From W1P20-047 sp051878795 (lineage in GTDB: Bacteria > Actinomycetota > Coriobacteriia > Coriobacteriales > Eggerthellaceae): a DNA stretch of 5,605 nt. How positions within the stretch are numbered: the first letter of the stretch is position 1; every line of letters starts with the position of its first letter. The stretch spans positions 1 through 5,605 of the forward strand of contig JBJEKU010000107.1 of the NCBI GenBank assembly GCA_051878795.1. Direction: 5' to 3'. The notes beneath the pieces are model-generated. The model did no database searches. It was not told the DNA's origin and saw only the letters and a program-made list of their open reading frames with translations. Of this stretch, positions 1 to 4,878 are shown in pieces. A program made the position numbers and the translations under genes.

Positions 1-71
1 CCGGCATGATCGCAATCAACTGGTAGGTGCGACCCCCGTCAAGTTAACGCCGTCCTTATGCAGCGCGCAAA

Positions 72-99
72 TTGACACGCATGGGAAATGCGCGATAAT
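72..99 (+). promoter_or_regulatory. Strong sigma-70-type promoter upstream of the DUF6273 gene
   Basis: A perfect -35 hexamer TTGACA lies at 72-77 and a 5/6 -10 hexamer GATAAT at 94-99, separated by 16 bp. Transcription would start near 106, giving a leader of about 130 nt before the ATG at 236. The promoter is threaded with short inverted repeats: CGCAT at 78-82 with ATGCG at 88-92 inside the spacer, and CGCGCA at 64-69 with TGCGCG at 89-94 flanking the -35 and touching the -10. Such placement suits a repressor site, but that is inference. Confidence 0.65.
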
Positions 100-111
100 T
101 AGAAAGGCTAG

Positions 112-126
112 GCTGGTTCGACCAGC
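112..126. promoter_or_regulatory. Inverted repeat just downstream of the predicted transcription start
   Basis: GCTGGT at 112-117 and ACCAGC at 121-126 are exact reverse complements around the 3-nt centre TCG. The repeat begins a few bases after the predicted start near 106, so it could be a DNA operator or a small 5' hairpin in the leader RNA. The symmetry is read directly; the function is not known. Confidence 0.4.
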
Positions 127-161
127 GAGCGGGAACTGTTTTTCATCCTGGGAGGGTACCG

Positions 162-180
162 GCCCCTTGCGCGTAGGGGC
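162..180 (+). other. GC-rich hairpin in the leader
   Basis: GCCCCT at 162-167 can pair with AGGGGC at 175-180 across a 7-nt loop. No T-run follows, so it is not an intrinsic terminator. It sits in the middle of the leader between the repeats at 112-126 and 203-218, and just after a Shine-Dalgarno-like GGAGGG at 151-156 that has no good start codon (a TTG at 167 is in frame with the downstream gene, 10 nt away). A structured leader is possible; nothing shows it is functional. Confidence 0.3.
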
Positions 181-202
181 GCGCACGTCCCGGGCTTGCA
201 TC

Positions 203-218
203 CTGGAGCATGCTCCAG
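203..218. promoter_or_regulatory. Perfect 16-bp palindrome abutting the ribosome-binding site
   Basis: CTGGAGCA at 203-210 is immediately followed by its exact reverse complement TGCTCCAG at 211-218, with no spacer. It ends 5 nt before the Shine-Dalgarno sequence GGGAGGA (224-230) of the DUF6273 gene. As DNA it is a good shape for a dimeric repressor site; as RNA it could form a hairpin beside the ribosome-binding site, although a gapless palindrome must open its central bases to make a loop. The symmetry is observed; the role is inferred. Confidence 0.5.
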
Positions 219-235
219 CAGATGGGAGGATTACG

Positions 236-850
236 ATGGCACTGATCGATTGTCCTGAGTGCACGCATAGGGTTTCTCACCTGGCAAAGGCTTGTCCTTC
301 ATGCGGTTTCCCTGTTGCGGACCACGTTCGAGGCGAGAACATGGGCATCGGCGACAAAGTGGAGTTCGGTCCCTATTCTTGGATCGTGCTGGAAAAGCGC
401 GAAGGCAAGGCGCTCATTATCGCCGAAGACGTCCTGAGGCGTAACGGCGGTATCGAATTCATCCCGTACCATTCCGGATATGAAGCCGTCACCTGGGAGG
501 ATTGCTCCCTGCGCAAGTGGCTCAACTCTTCTTTCCTCGAGCGTTTCACTGCCGAGGAGCGCGGTCGCATCGCCTTGAGCTCCTTGAAGAACGACGACAA
601 TCCCAGCTTCGGCACCGAAGGCGGTGCGGATACCGAAGACAGGGTCTTCTGCCTTTCTATCGCCGAAGCGCACAACTTCATGAACGTAACCCAGCGCGGT
701 GCTTCCGATTACTGGTGGCTCCGTTCTCCCGGCAGGTTCACCACCTTGGGAGCCGACGTTTACTCCGATGGTGGCGTGAACGAGAGCGGCTGGAGCGTCA
801 TCAGCGACGAATTGGGTGTTCGTCCCGCCTTGTGGCTGACCCTTCGTTAA
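236..850 (+). CDS. Zinc-ribbon DUF6273 domain protein
   Basis: This 204-residue protein starts at the ATG at 236, preceded by GGGAGGA with 5-nt spacing. The reading frame is open further upstream (TTG at 167), but the ATG places the zinc ribbon at the N-terminus. Residues 6-23 form a CPxC...CPSC zinc ribbon (Cys6, Cys9, Cys20, Cys23). Residues ~40-204 match the DUF6273 pattern: W49-I-V-L near the start, TWEDCSLRKWLN at 86-97, WWLRSPG at 160-166 and GVRPALWL at 194-201. The family is common in gut Firmicutes and Coriobacteria and its function is unknown to me. The C-terminal layout recalls C-type-lectin/formylglycine-enzyme-like folds, suggesting a binding module; this is inference. There is no signal peptide or membrane segment, so it is probably cytoplasmic. 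It is a single-gene unit with its own promoter and terminator. Confidence 0.8.
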   Translation: MALIDCPECTHRVSHLAKACPSCGFPVADHVRGENMGIGDKVEFGPYSWIVLEKREGKALIIAEDVLRRNGGIEFIPYHSGYEAVTWEDCSLRKWLNSSFLERFTAEERGRIALSSLKNDDNPSFGTEGGADTEDRVFCLSIAEAHNFMNVTQRGASDYWWLRSPGRFTTLGADVYSDGGVNESGWSVISDELGVRPALWLTLR

Positions 851-877
851 GGTCCCCAAGAAACCAAGCGATTTTTA

Positions 878-915
878 CCCGCTGCAAGCTTTCTATTAGC
901 CTGCAGCGGGTTTTT
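878..915 (+). terminator. Intrinsic terminator after the DUF6273 gene
   Basis: CCCGCTGCA at 878-886 pairs perfectly with TGCAGCGGG at 902-910. After an A-C mismatch, three more inner pairs (888-890 with 898-900) extend the stem. TTTTT at 911-915 follows directly. The reverse strand has no matching T-run after the stem, so it acts on plus-strand transcripts. It begins 27 nt after the stop codon. Confidence 0.85.
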
Positions 916-1116
916 CCTTTCTTGCAGGCATTCGCCCCATTCGCGCGGATGCCAAGCCGTCTTTCGCCGCGGTTGCGTTGTGCCGTGCGTACGCTTCCTT
1001 TTCCACGCAGAGCCTTTGCGCTTAAGGTTTACAGCGGAGTGGGAGGGGATGGCTTCGAGATCTCTTCTGCAACAGATTAGGGCGTATCGTCGGATTGGCA
1101 TCTTACGGAGATGAAA
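916..1116. other. Intergenic stretch with no recognisable gene
   Basis: Between the terminator and the purine promoter region I see no protein with family-like features on either strand. Open frames here have composition typical of shadows. A 21-codon frame at 1049-1114 begins directly against a purine-rich GGGAGGGG run, but the spacing is too short for normal initiation and the peptide is not recognisable. I also see no riboswitch that I know in this stretch. Confidence 0.5.
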
Positions 1117-1150
1117 GGCCATTAACGGTGCCGGGCTATCGGGAATGGCC
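1117..1150. repeat. Inverted repeat upstream of the purine operon promoter
   Basis: GGCCATT at 1117-1123 and AATGGCC at 1144-1150 are exact reverse complements 20 nt apart. Between them CCG (1131-1133) and CGG (1140-1142) can form an inner stem. No T-run follows. Its position about 10 bp upstream of the likely -10 puts it over the -35 region, where a purine-pathway regulator could bind. It does not match any operator that I recognise. Confidence 0.35.
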
Positions 1151-1160
1151 GTCTAGGCAC

Positions 1161-1184
1161 TATACTGATTCAATCTGGTAATAC
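1161..1184 (+). promoter_or_regulatory. Candidate -10 elements for the purO operon
   Basis: TATACT at 1161-1166 is a 5/6 match to the -10 consensus. A second candidate, TAATAC at 1179-1184, is preceded by TG in the extended -10 position. Neither has a recognisable -35 at normal spacing, which suggests activator dependence or a non-consensus promoter. The purO ATG is at 1211. Confidence 0.35.
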
Positions 1185-1210
1185 TTGCGACGAAAGGGCA
1201 GGCGTCTCCA

Positions 1211-1843
1211 ATGAAATCCTTGGTTGAGCTTCTGCAGAGCAATCCGTATCCTGGCCGCGGTATCGTGGTCGGCAAGAACAGCGTCTACTACTTCATCATG
1301 GGACGCAGCGAGAATAGCCGCAACCGAATCTTCTCGGTGACCGAAGACGGCATCCGCACCGAGGCCCATGATCCCGCAAAGCTGAGCGATCCCAGCTTGA
1401 TCATCTACCATCCCGTCCGCCAGACCGAAGATGCCCTGATCGTCACCAACGGCGATCAGACCGATACCATCTGGAAGATGGGCGATTTCCGCGCTGCTCT
1501 GGCTACCCGCGAGTACGAGCCCGATGAGCCCAACTTCACCCCGCGTATTTCCGCGATCTTGTACAAGGATGGCTCCTTCGAGATGTCCATCCTGAAGCAT
1601 CGCGATGGCCGCTGCATCCGCGAGTTCTTCAACTTCGAGGGCGTCGATGAGGGCAAGGCCTACTTCATCAGCACCTACCAGGGCGACGGCAACCCGCTGC
1701 CCACTTTCGCCGGCGAACCCATCGAAGTGGATATGCCCGCAGTCGAAGAGGTTTGGGCTGCACTGAACCAGGACAACAAGGTTTCCCTGTACTCCAACGT
1801 GAACGGGGAAGTGAAGATCTTCAACAAGAACCTCGGCGACTAA
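1211..1843 (+). CDS. purO: IMP cyclohydrolase, archaeal PurO type
   Basis: This 210-residue protein catalyses the last step of de novo purine synthesis, closing FAICAR to IMP in the cytoplasm. It belongs to the PurO family (IMP_cyclohyd), known from archaea, with an Ntn-hydrolase-like fold unrelated to the cyclohydrolase half of PurH. The N-terminal motif NPYPGRGIVVG at residues 11-21 and YYFIMGRSENSRNR at 26-39 are the recognisable signatures, and the length is normal for the family (about 200). The ATG at 1211 has a modest Shine-Dalgarno, GGGCAGG at 1196-1202, 8 nt upstream. The stop codon runs into the ribosome-binding site of the formyltransferase gene 10 bp downstream, whose product makes its substrate, so the two are clearly one operon. 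Codon use is strongly biased to C-ending codons, as in a well-expressed gene. I did not assign catalytic residues. Confidence 0.9.
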   Translation: MKSLVELLQSNPYPGRGIVVGKNSVYYFIMGRSENSRNRIFSVTEDGIRTEAHDPAKLSDPSLIIYHPVRQTEDALIVTNGDQTDTIWKMGDFRAALATREYEPDEPNFTPRISAILYKDGSFEMSILKHRDGRCIREFFNFEGVDEGKAYFISTYQGDGNPLPTFAGEPIEVDMPAVEEVWAALNQDNKVSLYSNVNGEVKIFNKNLGD

Positions 1844-1853
1844 GGAGAGTCCA

Positions 1854-3032
1854 ATGCAGGAATTCGAACTGAAATACGGCTGCAATCCTAACCAGAAGCC
1901 TTCCCGCATCTATATGCGCGATGGATCCGATCTGCCCATCACCGTGCTGAACGGGCGCCCCGGCTACATCAATTTCCTGGATGCGCTGAACTCCTGGCAG
2001 CTGGTCAAGGAGCTGAAGGAAGCAACCGGCCTGCCTGCAGCAGCAAGCTTCAAGCATGTTTCCCCCGCAGGCGTTGCCCTGGGTAAGCCGCTGACCGATC
2101 TGGAAAAGCAGATCTACTTCGTCGAGCCCGACCAGGAGCTCACCCCCGTTGCCTGCGCATATATCCGCGCCCGTGGTGCCGACCGCCTGTGCTCCTATGG
2201 CGACTGGGCTGCGGTAAGCGATATCTGCGATGCCGCAACCGCCCAGTATCTTAAGGCAGAGGTTTCCGACGGCATCATCGCCCCCGGCTACACCGATGAG
2301 GCCCTCGAGATCCTGAAGACCAAGAAGAAGGGCAACTACAACGTCGTCCAGATCGACCCCGACTATGTTCCCGCCGATCAGGAATACAAGGACGTGTTCG
2401 GCATCACCTTCGAACAGGGCCACAACTTCTTCGAGATCAACGAGGCGCTGCTGGACAATATCGTGTCCCAGAACAAGGACCTGTCCCAGGATGCCAAGCA
2501 TGACCTGCTGATTTCTCTGATCACCCTGAAGTACACCCAGTCCAATTCCGTGTGCTACGTCAAGGACGGCATGACCATCGGCGTCGGCGCCGGCCAGCAG
2601 AGCCGTATCCATTGCACCCGTCTGGCGGGCGACAAGGCCAATAACTGGTGGATGCGCCAGCACCCGAAGGTTCTGGGCCTGCAGTTCGTCGACGATATCC
2701 GCCGCCCCGCGCGCGACAATGCCATCGACGTGTACACCTCCGACGAGTATGAGGACGTACTGGCAGAGGGCGCATGGCAGCAGACCTTCAAGGTCAAGCC
2801 CGAAGTGCTGACCGCAGAGGAAAAGAAGGAATGGATCGCCAAGATGGACAACGTTTCCGTGGGCTCCGATGCCTTCTTCCCCTTCGGCGACAACATCGAG
2901 CGCGCCCGCAAGTCCGGCGTCCGCTATGTCGCAGAGCCCGGCGGCTCCATCCGCGACGACAATGTCATCGAGACCGCCGACAAGTACGACATGGTGCTGT
3001 GCTTCACCGGCATGCGCCTGTTCCATCACTAA
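1854..3032 (+). CDS. purH: AICAR formyltransferase, stand-alone PurH C-terminal domain
   Basis: This 392-residue enzyme transfers a formyl group from 10-formyltetrahydrofolate to AICAR, giving FAICAR. It corresponds only to the transformylase half of bifunctional PurH/ATIC; the N-terminal MGS-like cyclohydrolase domain is absent and PurO supplies that step. Landmarks are K7-Y-G-C-N-P-N-Q14 (KYGxNPxQ), the catalytic Lys67-His68 in ASFKHVSPAG, KYTQSNSVC from residue 226, GAGQQSRIHCTRLAGDKA at 245-262, SDAFFPF at 338-344 and a C-terminal MRLFHH. From memory, QQSRIHCTRLAGDKAN and LPITVLNG follow human ATIC far better than E. coli PurH, so this is the eukaryote-like subtype. The ATG at 1854 follows AAGGAGAG (1842-1849), which overlaps the purO stop codon. 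Transcription ends at the hairpin at 3101-3131. Confidence 0.93.
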   Translation: MQEFELKYGCNPNQKPSRIYMRDGSDLPITVLNGRPGYINFLDALNSWQLVKELKEATGLPAAASFKHVSPAGVALGKPLTDLEKQIYFVEPDQELTPVACAYIRARGADRLCSYGDWAAVSDICDAATAQYLKAEVSDGIIAPGYTDEALEILKTKKKGNYNVVQIDPDYVPADQEYKDVFGITFEQGHNFFEINEALLDNIVSQNKDLSQDAKHDLLISLITLKYTQSNSVCYVKDGMTIGVGAGQQSRIHCTRLAGDKANNWWMRQHPKVLGLQFVDDIRRPARDNAIDVYTSDEYEDVLAEGAWQQTFKVKPEVLTAEEKKEWIAKMDNVSVGSDAFFPFGDNIERARKSGVRYVAEPGGSIRDDNVIETADKYDMVLCFTGMRLFHH

Positions 3033-3100
3033 GCCTGCCGCGCCTGAAGGGTGCGGAACAAGCTGGATTCTTACGCGGAAATCGGCTTGAGAGAACTTGC

Positions 3101-3131
3101 AAATGCCCCGGCCCTTCGGTCGGGGCATTTT
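3101..3131 (+). terminator. Intrinsic terminator of the purine operon
   Basis: AAATGCCCCG at 3101-3110 pairs perfectly with CGGGGCATTT at 3121-3130. A G-T wobble and two C-G pairs extend it inward to a CTTC tetraloop, giving about 13 pairs, followed by a short T-run. The outer A/T arms mean the stem also gives a T-run in the opposite direction, so it may act both ways. It insulates the purine operon from the toxin-antitoxin promoter that begins some 25 bp later. Confidence 0.85.
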
Positions 3132-3142
3132 GGCATTTTGGC
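3127..3142. repeat. Tandem duplication of ATTTTGGC
   Basis: The octamer ATTTTGGC occurs twice back to back, at 3127-3134 and 3135-3142. The first copy contains the terminator T-run; the second lies where the -35 of the toxin-antitoxin promoter would be. It may be a simple replication slip. Confidence 0.5.
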
Positions 3143-3154
3143 GTGGATCTGATG

Positions 3155-3163
3155 TGCTATGAT
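3155..3163 (+). promoter_or_regulatory. Extended -10 promoter of the vapBC operon
   Basis: TATGAT at 3158-3163 is preceded by TG at 3155-3156, giving a full extended -10 element (TGnTATGAT). No clear -35 is present at 16-18 bp, which is usual for extended -10 promoters. The start of transcription would fall near 3170, inside the inverted repeat at 3165-3187. Confidence 0.6.
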
Positions 3164-3164
3164 A

Positions 3165-3187
3165 AATGCATGCAAAATGCATGCATT
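3165..3187. promoter_or_regulatory. Inverted repeat, likely VapBC autoregulatory operator
   Basis: AATGCATGCA at 3165-3174 and TGCATGCATT at 3178-3187 are perfect 10-bp inverted repeats around the centre AAA. Each arm also contains the self-complementary TGCA/GCATGC. The repeat begins directly after the -10 hexamer and covers the predicted transcription start, 20 bp before the antitoxin ATG. Ribbon-helix-helix antitoxins characteristically bind such palindromes with the toxin to shut off their own operon. The binding itself is inferred. Confidence 0.65.
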
Positions 3188-3207
3188 ATGAGAACGAGGA
3201 GAAAACC

Positions 3208-3585
3208 ATGCCTGCATTGCAAGTGAGAGACATGCCCTCCGATCTGTACGATCAGATAAAAGTGGTTGCAAAACGGAATAGGCGCAGCATTTCGCAGCAA
3301 ACAATCGAGCTTTTGGAAATCGCCCTGAATTGTGAAAGCGGGAATGCGGATTCTGGCTACACGAATGGTTTTTCCGAGTACGGTCACGATGCAGTTTCCT
3401 TGCTGTCGAGGGAAAAGTTGTTTCCAAGTGAGGCGGTGCTGCGCGAGCGTGCACGTGCGCGCAAGGCTCTTTTCGACTGGATTGAGAAGAATCCTCTTCC
3501 CGCTCCTCCAGGTTTTGATGATTCTGCGGCTTTTGTGAGGGAATGCCGAAACGAAAGGGAGCGTGAGCTCGATGATCGTGCTTGA
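3208..3585 (+). CDS. vapB: VapB/FitA-like ribbon-helix-helix antitoxin
   Basis: This 125-residue antitoxin should bind and inactivate the PIN toxin encoded next to it and repress the shared promoter. The N-terminal ribbon-helix-helix has a strand at residues ~3-8 (LQVRDM), helix 1 at ~11-25 with basic residues KRNRR, and helix 2 from S29-Q-Q to about residue 40. The C-terminal part is charged and probably disordered when free (RECRNERERELDD near the end), as expected of a toxin-wrapping tail. I chose the ATG at 3208 because GAGGAGA (3196-3202) lies 5 nt upstream; an in-frame ATG at 3166 lies inside the operator palindrome and has no ribosome-binding site. Its stop overlaps the toxin start by 14 nt. 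Codons are more AT-rich than those of the purine genes, consistent with horizontal transfer. Confidence 0.82.
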   Translation: MPALQVRDMPSDLYDQIKVVAKRNRRSISQQTIELLEIALNCESGNADSGYTNGFSEYGHDAVSLLSREKLFPSEAVLRERARARKALFDWIEKNPLPAPPGFDDSAAFVRECRNERERELDDRA

Positions 3586-3979
3586 TTGCAGCGCTGCGAT
3601 AGAGATAGTGCGCGATACTGCCATCGGAAAGACATTTTGCCGGCTTATAAAACCTGATGAATTGGTTGTTGCGCCAGCTTTGCTGAACGCAGAGTTTATC
3701 CATGCGATAGGAAAGTACGTTCGTGCGGGAACAGTGGGTATGAAAGAGGCAACCCAATATATTGGGAAGATTCCTCTTCTCGTCGATGAATTCGTCGACG
3801 ATAGGCATTTAGCTGTGGAAGCTTTTCGAGAGTCTATGCATCTGGGTTTATCGTCATACGATGTCCTTTACTTCGTCTTGGCAAGGCGATTAGGGGCAAC
3901 GCTGCTTTCCTTGGACAAACGACTGATAAACGCTTGCCTGGAAAGTGGTGTGGATTGCATTGTTCCCACGAGTCTTTGA
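3572..3979 (+). CDS. vapC: VapC-family PIN-domain toxin (ribonuclease)
   Basis: This 135-residue PIN-domain protein is the probable toxin of the pair. The acidic quartet that binds the metal is intact: Asp5 in IVLDCSA, Glu41 in LLNAEF, Asp97 in LSSYDVLYF and Asp115 in LLSLDKRL. PIN toxins of this type are Mg2+/Mn2+-dependent RNases, usually cutting tRNA or rRNA, but the target cannot be read from the sequence. The length is normal. I chose the ATG at 3572, with AAGGGAG (3555-3561) 10 nt upstream; a GTG at 3563 would add three residues but lies only 1 nt from that site. It overlaps vapB by 14 nt, implying coupled translation. It converges on the hemolysin III gene 30 bp away, with no obvious terminator in between. 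The intact active site argues that the system is functional. Confidence 0.87.
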   Translation: MIVLDCSAAIEIVRDTAIGKTFCRLIKPDELVVAPALLNAEFIHAIGKYVRAGTVGMKEATQYIGKIPLLVDEFVDDRHLAVEAFRESMHLGLSSYDVLYFVLARRLGATLLSLDKRLINACLESGVDCIVPTSL

Positions 3980-4009
3980 TCGATTAGAAGGCGCGGTTGT
4001 TCATCCGCA

Positions 4010-4768
4010 TTAGAACAGCTGGATGATGCTGATGAACTGGAGCACGCTGCCGGCGAGCACGAACAGGTGCCAGATGAAATGCATGTAGGGTTTCTTGCCT
4101 CCTGCGGCATAGAACGCGATGCCGACCGTGTATGCGATGCCTCCCGCGAGCAGCCAGAGCAGGCTCGAGGCGTCGACGCTGGCGATGAGCGGCTTGATGC
4201 TGATGATGACCATCCAGCCCATGACAACGTACAGGGCCATGCTGATGCGCTTCACGGCTTTGGAACGCATATTCCAGATGTTCAGGCCGATGCCTATGGC
4301 CGCGATCGCCCATTGCAGGATCAAGATAACCAGGCCGAGGGGCGTGTCGTTGAGTGCCAACAGGCAGAAGGGGGTGTAGCACCCCGCGATGAGCACGAAG
4401 ATGGTGCTGTGGTCGAAGATGCGCATGACCCGTTTGGCGCGGCCGGGGTGAGTGAAGTGGTACGACGCGCTGAGCGAATAGAGCACGATAAGCGAGATAC
4501 CGTAGATGAGGGCTGCGGCGATGCCTGCTCCCGAATGGTGGGATACGGCCTTGACCAGGCAGATCACGAGTGCGGCAATGCCCAGCGCCGCCCCCAGGAT
4601 ATGGGACCAGGCGTTCAGCTGCTCTTCCAGGCGCGAGTATTCCGGGTCTGCGGGTGGCGTCGTTTTAAGTTTCTTGGGGGATTTGCGGGTATTGGCAGAA
4701 AGTCCTTGGACGCCTTGGGTGTTTGCCGTGAAGGAAATCTGCTCTGAAGACGATGCTGTTCGGTTCAT
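4010..4768 (-). CDS. trhA: Hemolysin III / TrhA (PAQR) family membrane protein
   Basis: This 252-residue integral membrane protein belongs to the HlyIII/YqfA family of the PAQR superfamily. About seven hydrophobic helices fill residues ~50-252. The family's metal-site pattern is complete: SLSASYH with Ser100 and His104, DHS at Asp119-His120, and HFIWH with His230 and His234; IAGCYTPF follows at 127-134. Bacterial members are linked to membrane-fluidity homeostasis; the haemolysin name is historical. Residues 1-45 are a polar Ser/Thr/Lys-rich tail, longer than I expect for the family. I placed the start at 4768, where the reverse strand has a weak GGGCAGG 7 nt upstream. An upstream in-frame ATG at 4837 has no ribosome-binding site and would span promoter-like DNA. 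It is divergent from the DUF1836 regulator gene, which may control it. Confidence 0.88.
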   Translation of the reverse strand: MNRTASSSEQISFTANTQGVQGLSANTRKSPKKLKTTPPADPEYSRLEEQLNAWSHILGAALGIAALVICLVKAVSHHSGAGIAAALIYGISLIVLYSLSASYHFTHPGRAKRVMRIFDHSTIFVLIAGCYTPFCLLALNDTPLGLVILILQWAIAAIGIGLNIWNMRSKAVKRISMALYVVMGWMVIISIKPLIASVDASSLLWLLAGGIAYTVGIAFYAAGGKKPYMHFIWHLFVLAGSVLQFISIIQLF

Positions 4769-4807
4769 GTCTGTGCCTGCCCATCTATGCTTCGTGTGCC
4801 TGGACGG

Positions 4808-4816
4808 TTTATAATC
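4808..4816. promoter_or_regulatory. Promoter-like AT segment in the divergent intergenic region
   Basis: TTTATAATC reads as TATAAT on the plus strand (4810-4815) and TATAAA on the minus strand (4808-4813). Neither has a good -35 hexamer at normal spacing. On the minus strand it lies about 40 nt before the hemolysin III start and is the best candidate for its -10. Confidence 0.35.
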
Positions 4817-4840
4817 GCGAGTGACAGAATACAGCATAAC

Positions 4841-4869
4841 TTACAATCGGTTTATGAAAAACCGATAAT
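4841..4869 (+). promoter_or_regulatory. Candidate promoter of the DUF1836 gene
   Basis: GATAAT at 4864-4869 is a 5/6 -10 match, with a weak TTACAA (3/6) at 4841-4846 and a 17-bp spacer. Transcription would start near 4876, leaving a short leader of about 16 nt before the ATG at 4892. The direct repeats at 4845-4856 and 4867-4878 overlap these two hexamers, so a protein bound there would block the promoter. Confidence 0.4.
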
Positions 4870-4878
4870 CGGATTATG
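4845..4878. promoter_or_regulatory. Repeated operator-like sites between trhA and the DUF1836 gene
   Basis: AATCGGTTTATG at 4845-4856 and AATCGGATTATG at 4867-4878 are 12-bp direct repeats differing at one base, with a 22-bp offset (about two helical turns, same face of the DNA). Between them, CCGAT at 4862-4866 forms inverted repeats with both neighbours: ATCGGTTT (4846-4853) with AAACCGAT (4859-4866), and CCGAT with ATCGG (4868-4872) around a single A. This looks like a cluster of binding half-sites for the divergent regulator. Confidence 0.5.

Noticed and set aside
1..26. A possible C-terminal end of an upstream gene (MIAINW then stop at 24-26).
   Set aside because: Eight codons at the window edge are too few to recognise anything.
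162..180. The leader hairpin as an attenuator-terminator.
   Set aside because: The stem has only six pairs and no T-run follows; I keep it only as a possible structural element.
700..850. The C-terminal region of the DUF6273 protein as the variable repeat of a diversity-generating retroelement.
   Set aside because: No reverse transcriptase and no second near-identical template repeat are present in the window, and the segment lacks the adenine-targeted codon pattern that I would expect.
299..859. A 186-codon minus-strand open frame opposite the DUF6273 gene.
   Set aside because: It is a shadow of the conserved plus-strand protein, with no start signals of its own.
1049..1114. A 21-codon open frame directly upstream of the 1117-1150 inverted repeat, suggesting a leader peptide with attenuation.
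   Set aside because: The purine-rich run touches the ATG without proper spacing, no promoter is visible upstream, no T-run follows the repeat, and the peptide has no run of regulatory codons.
1821..3182. A 453-codon open frame on the minus strand opposite the formyltransferase gene.
   Set aside because: It is antisense to a well-recognised enzyme, has a repetitive low-complexity composition caused by biased codons on the other strand, and has no ribosome-binding site.
3980..4009. A shared bidirectional terminator between vapC and the convergent hemolysin III gene.
   Set aside because: Only a 4-bp GCGG/CCGC stem with a long loop can be drawn and there is no T-run on either strand.
4067..4747. 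A 226-codon plus-strand open frame across the hemolysin III gene.
   Set aside because: The minus strand encodes a complete family-conserved membrane protein; the plus frame has Asp/Arg-rich shadow composition and no recognisable domain.
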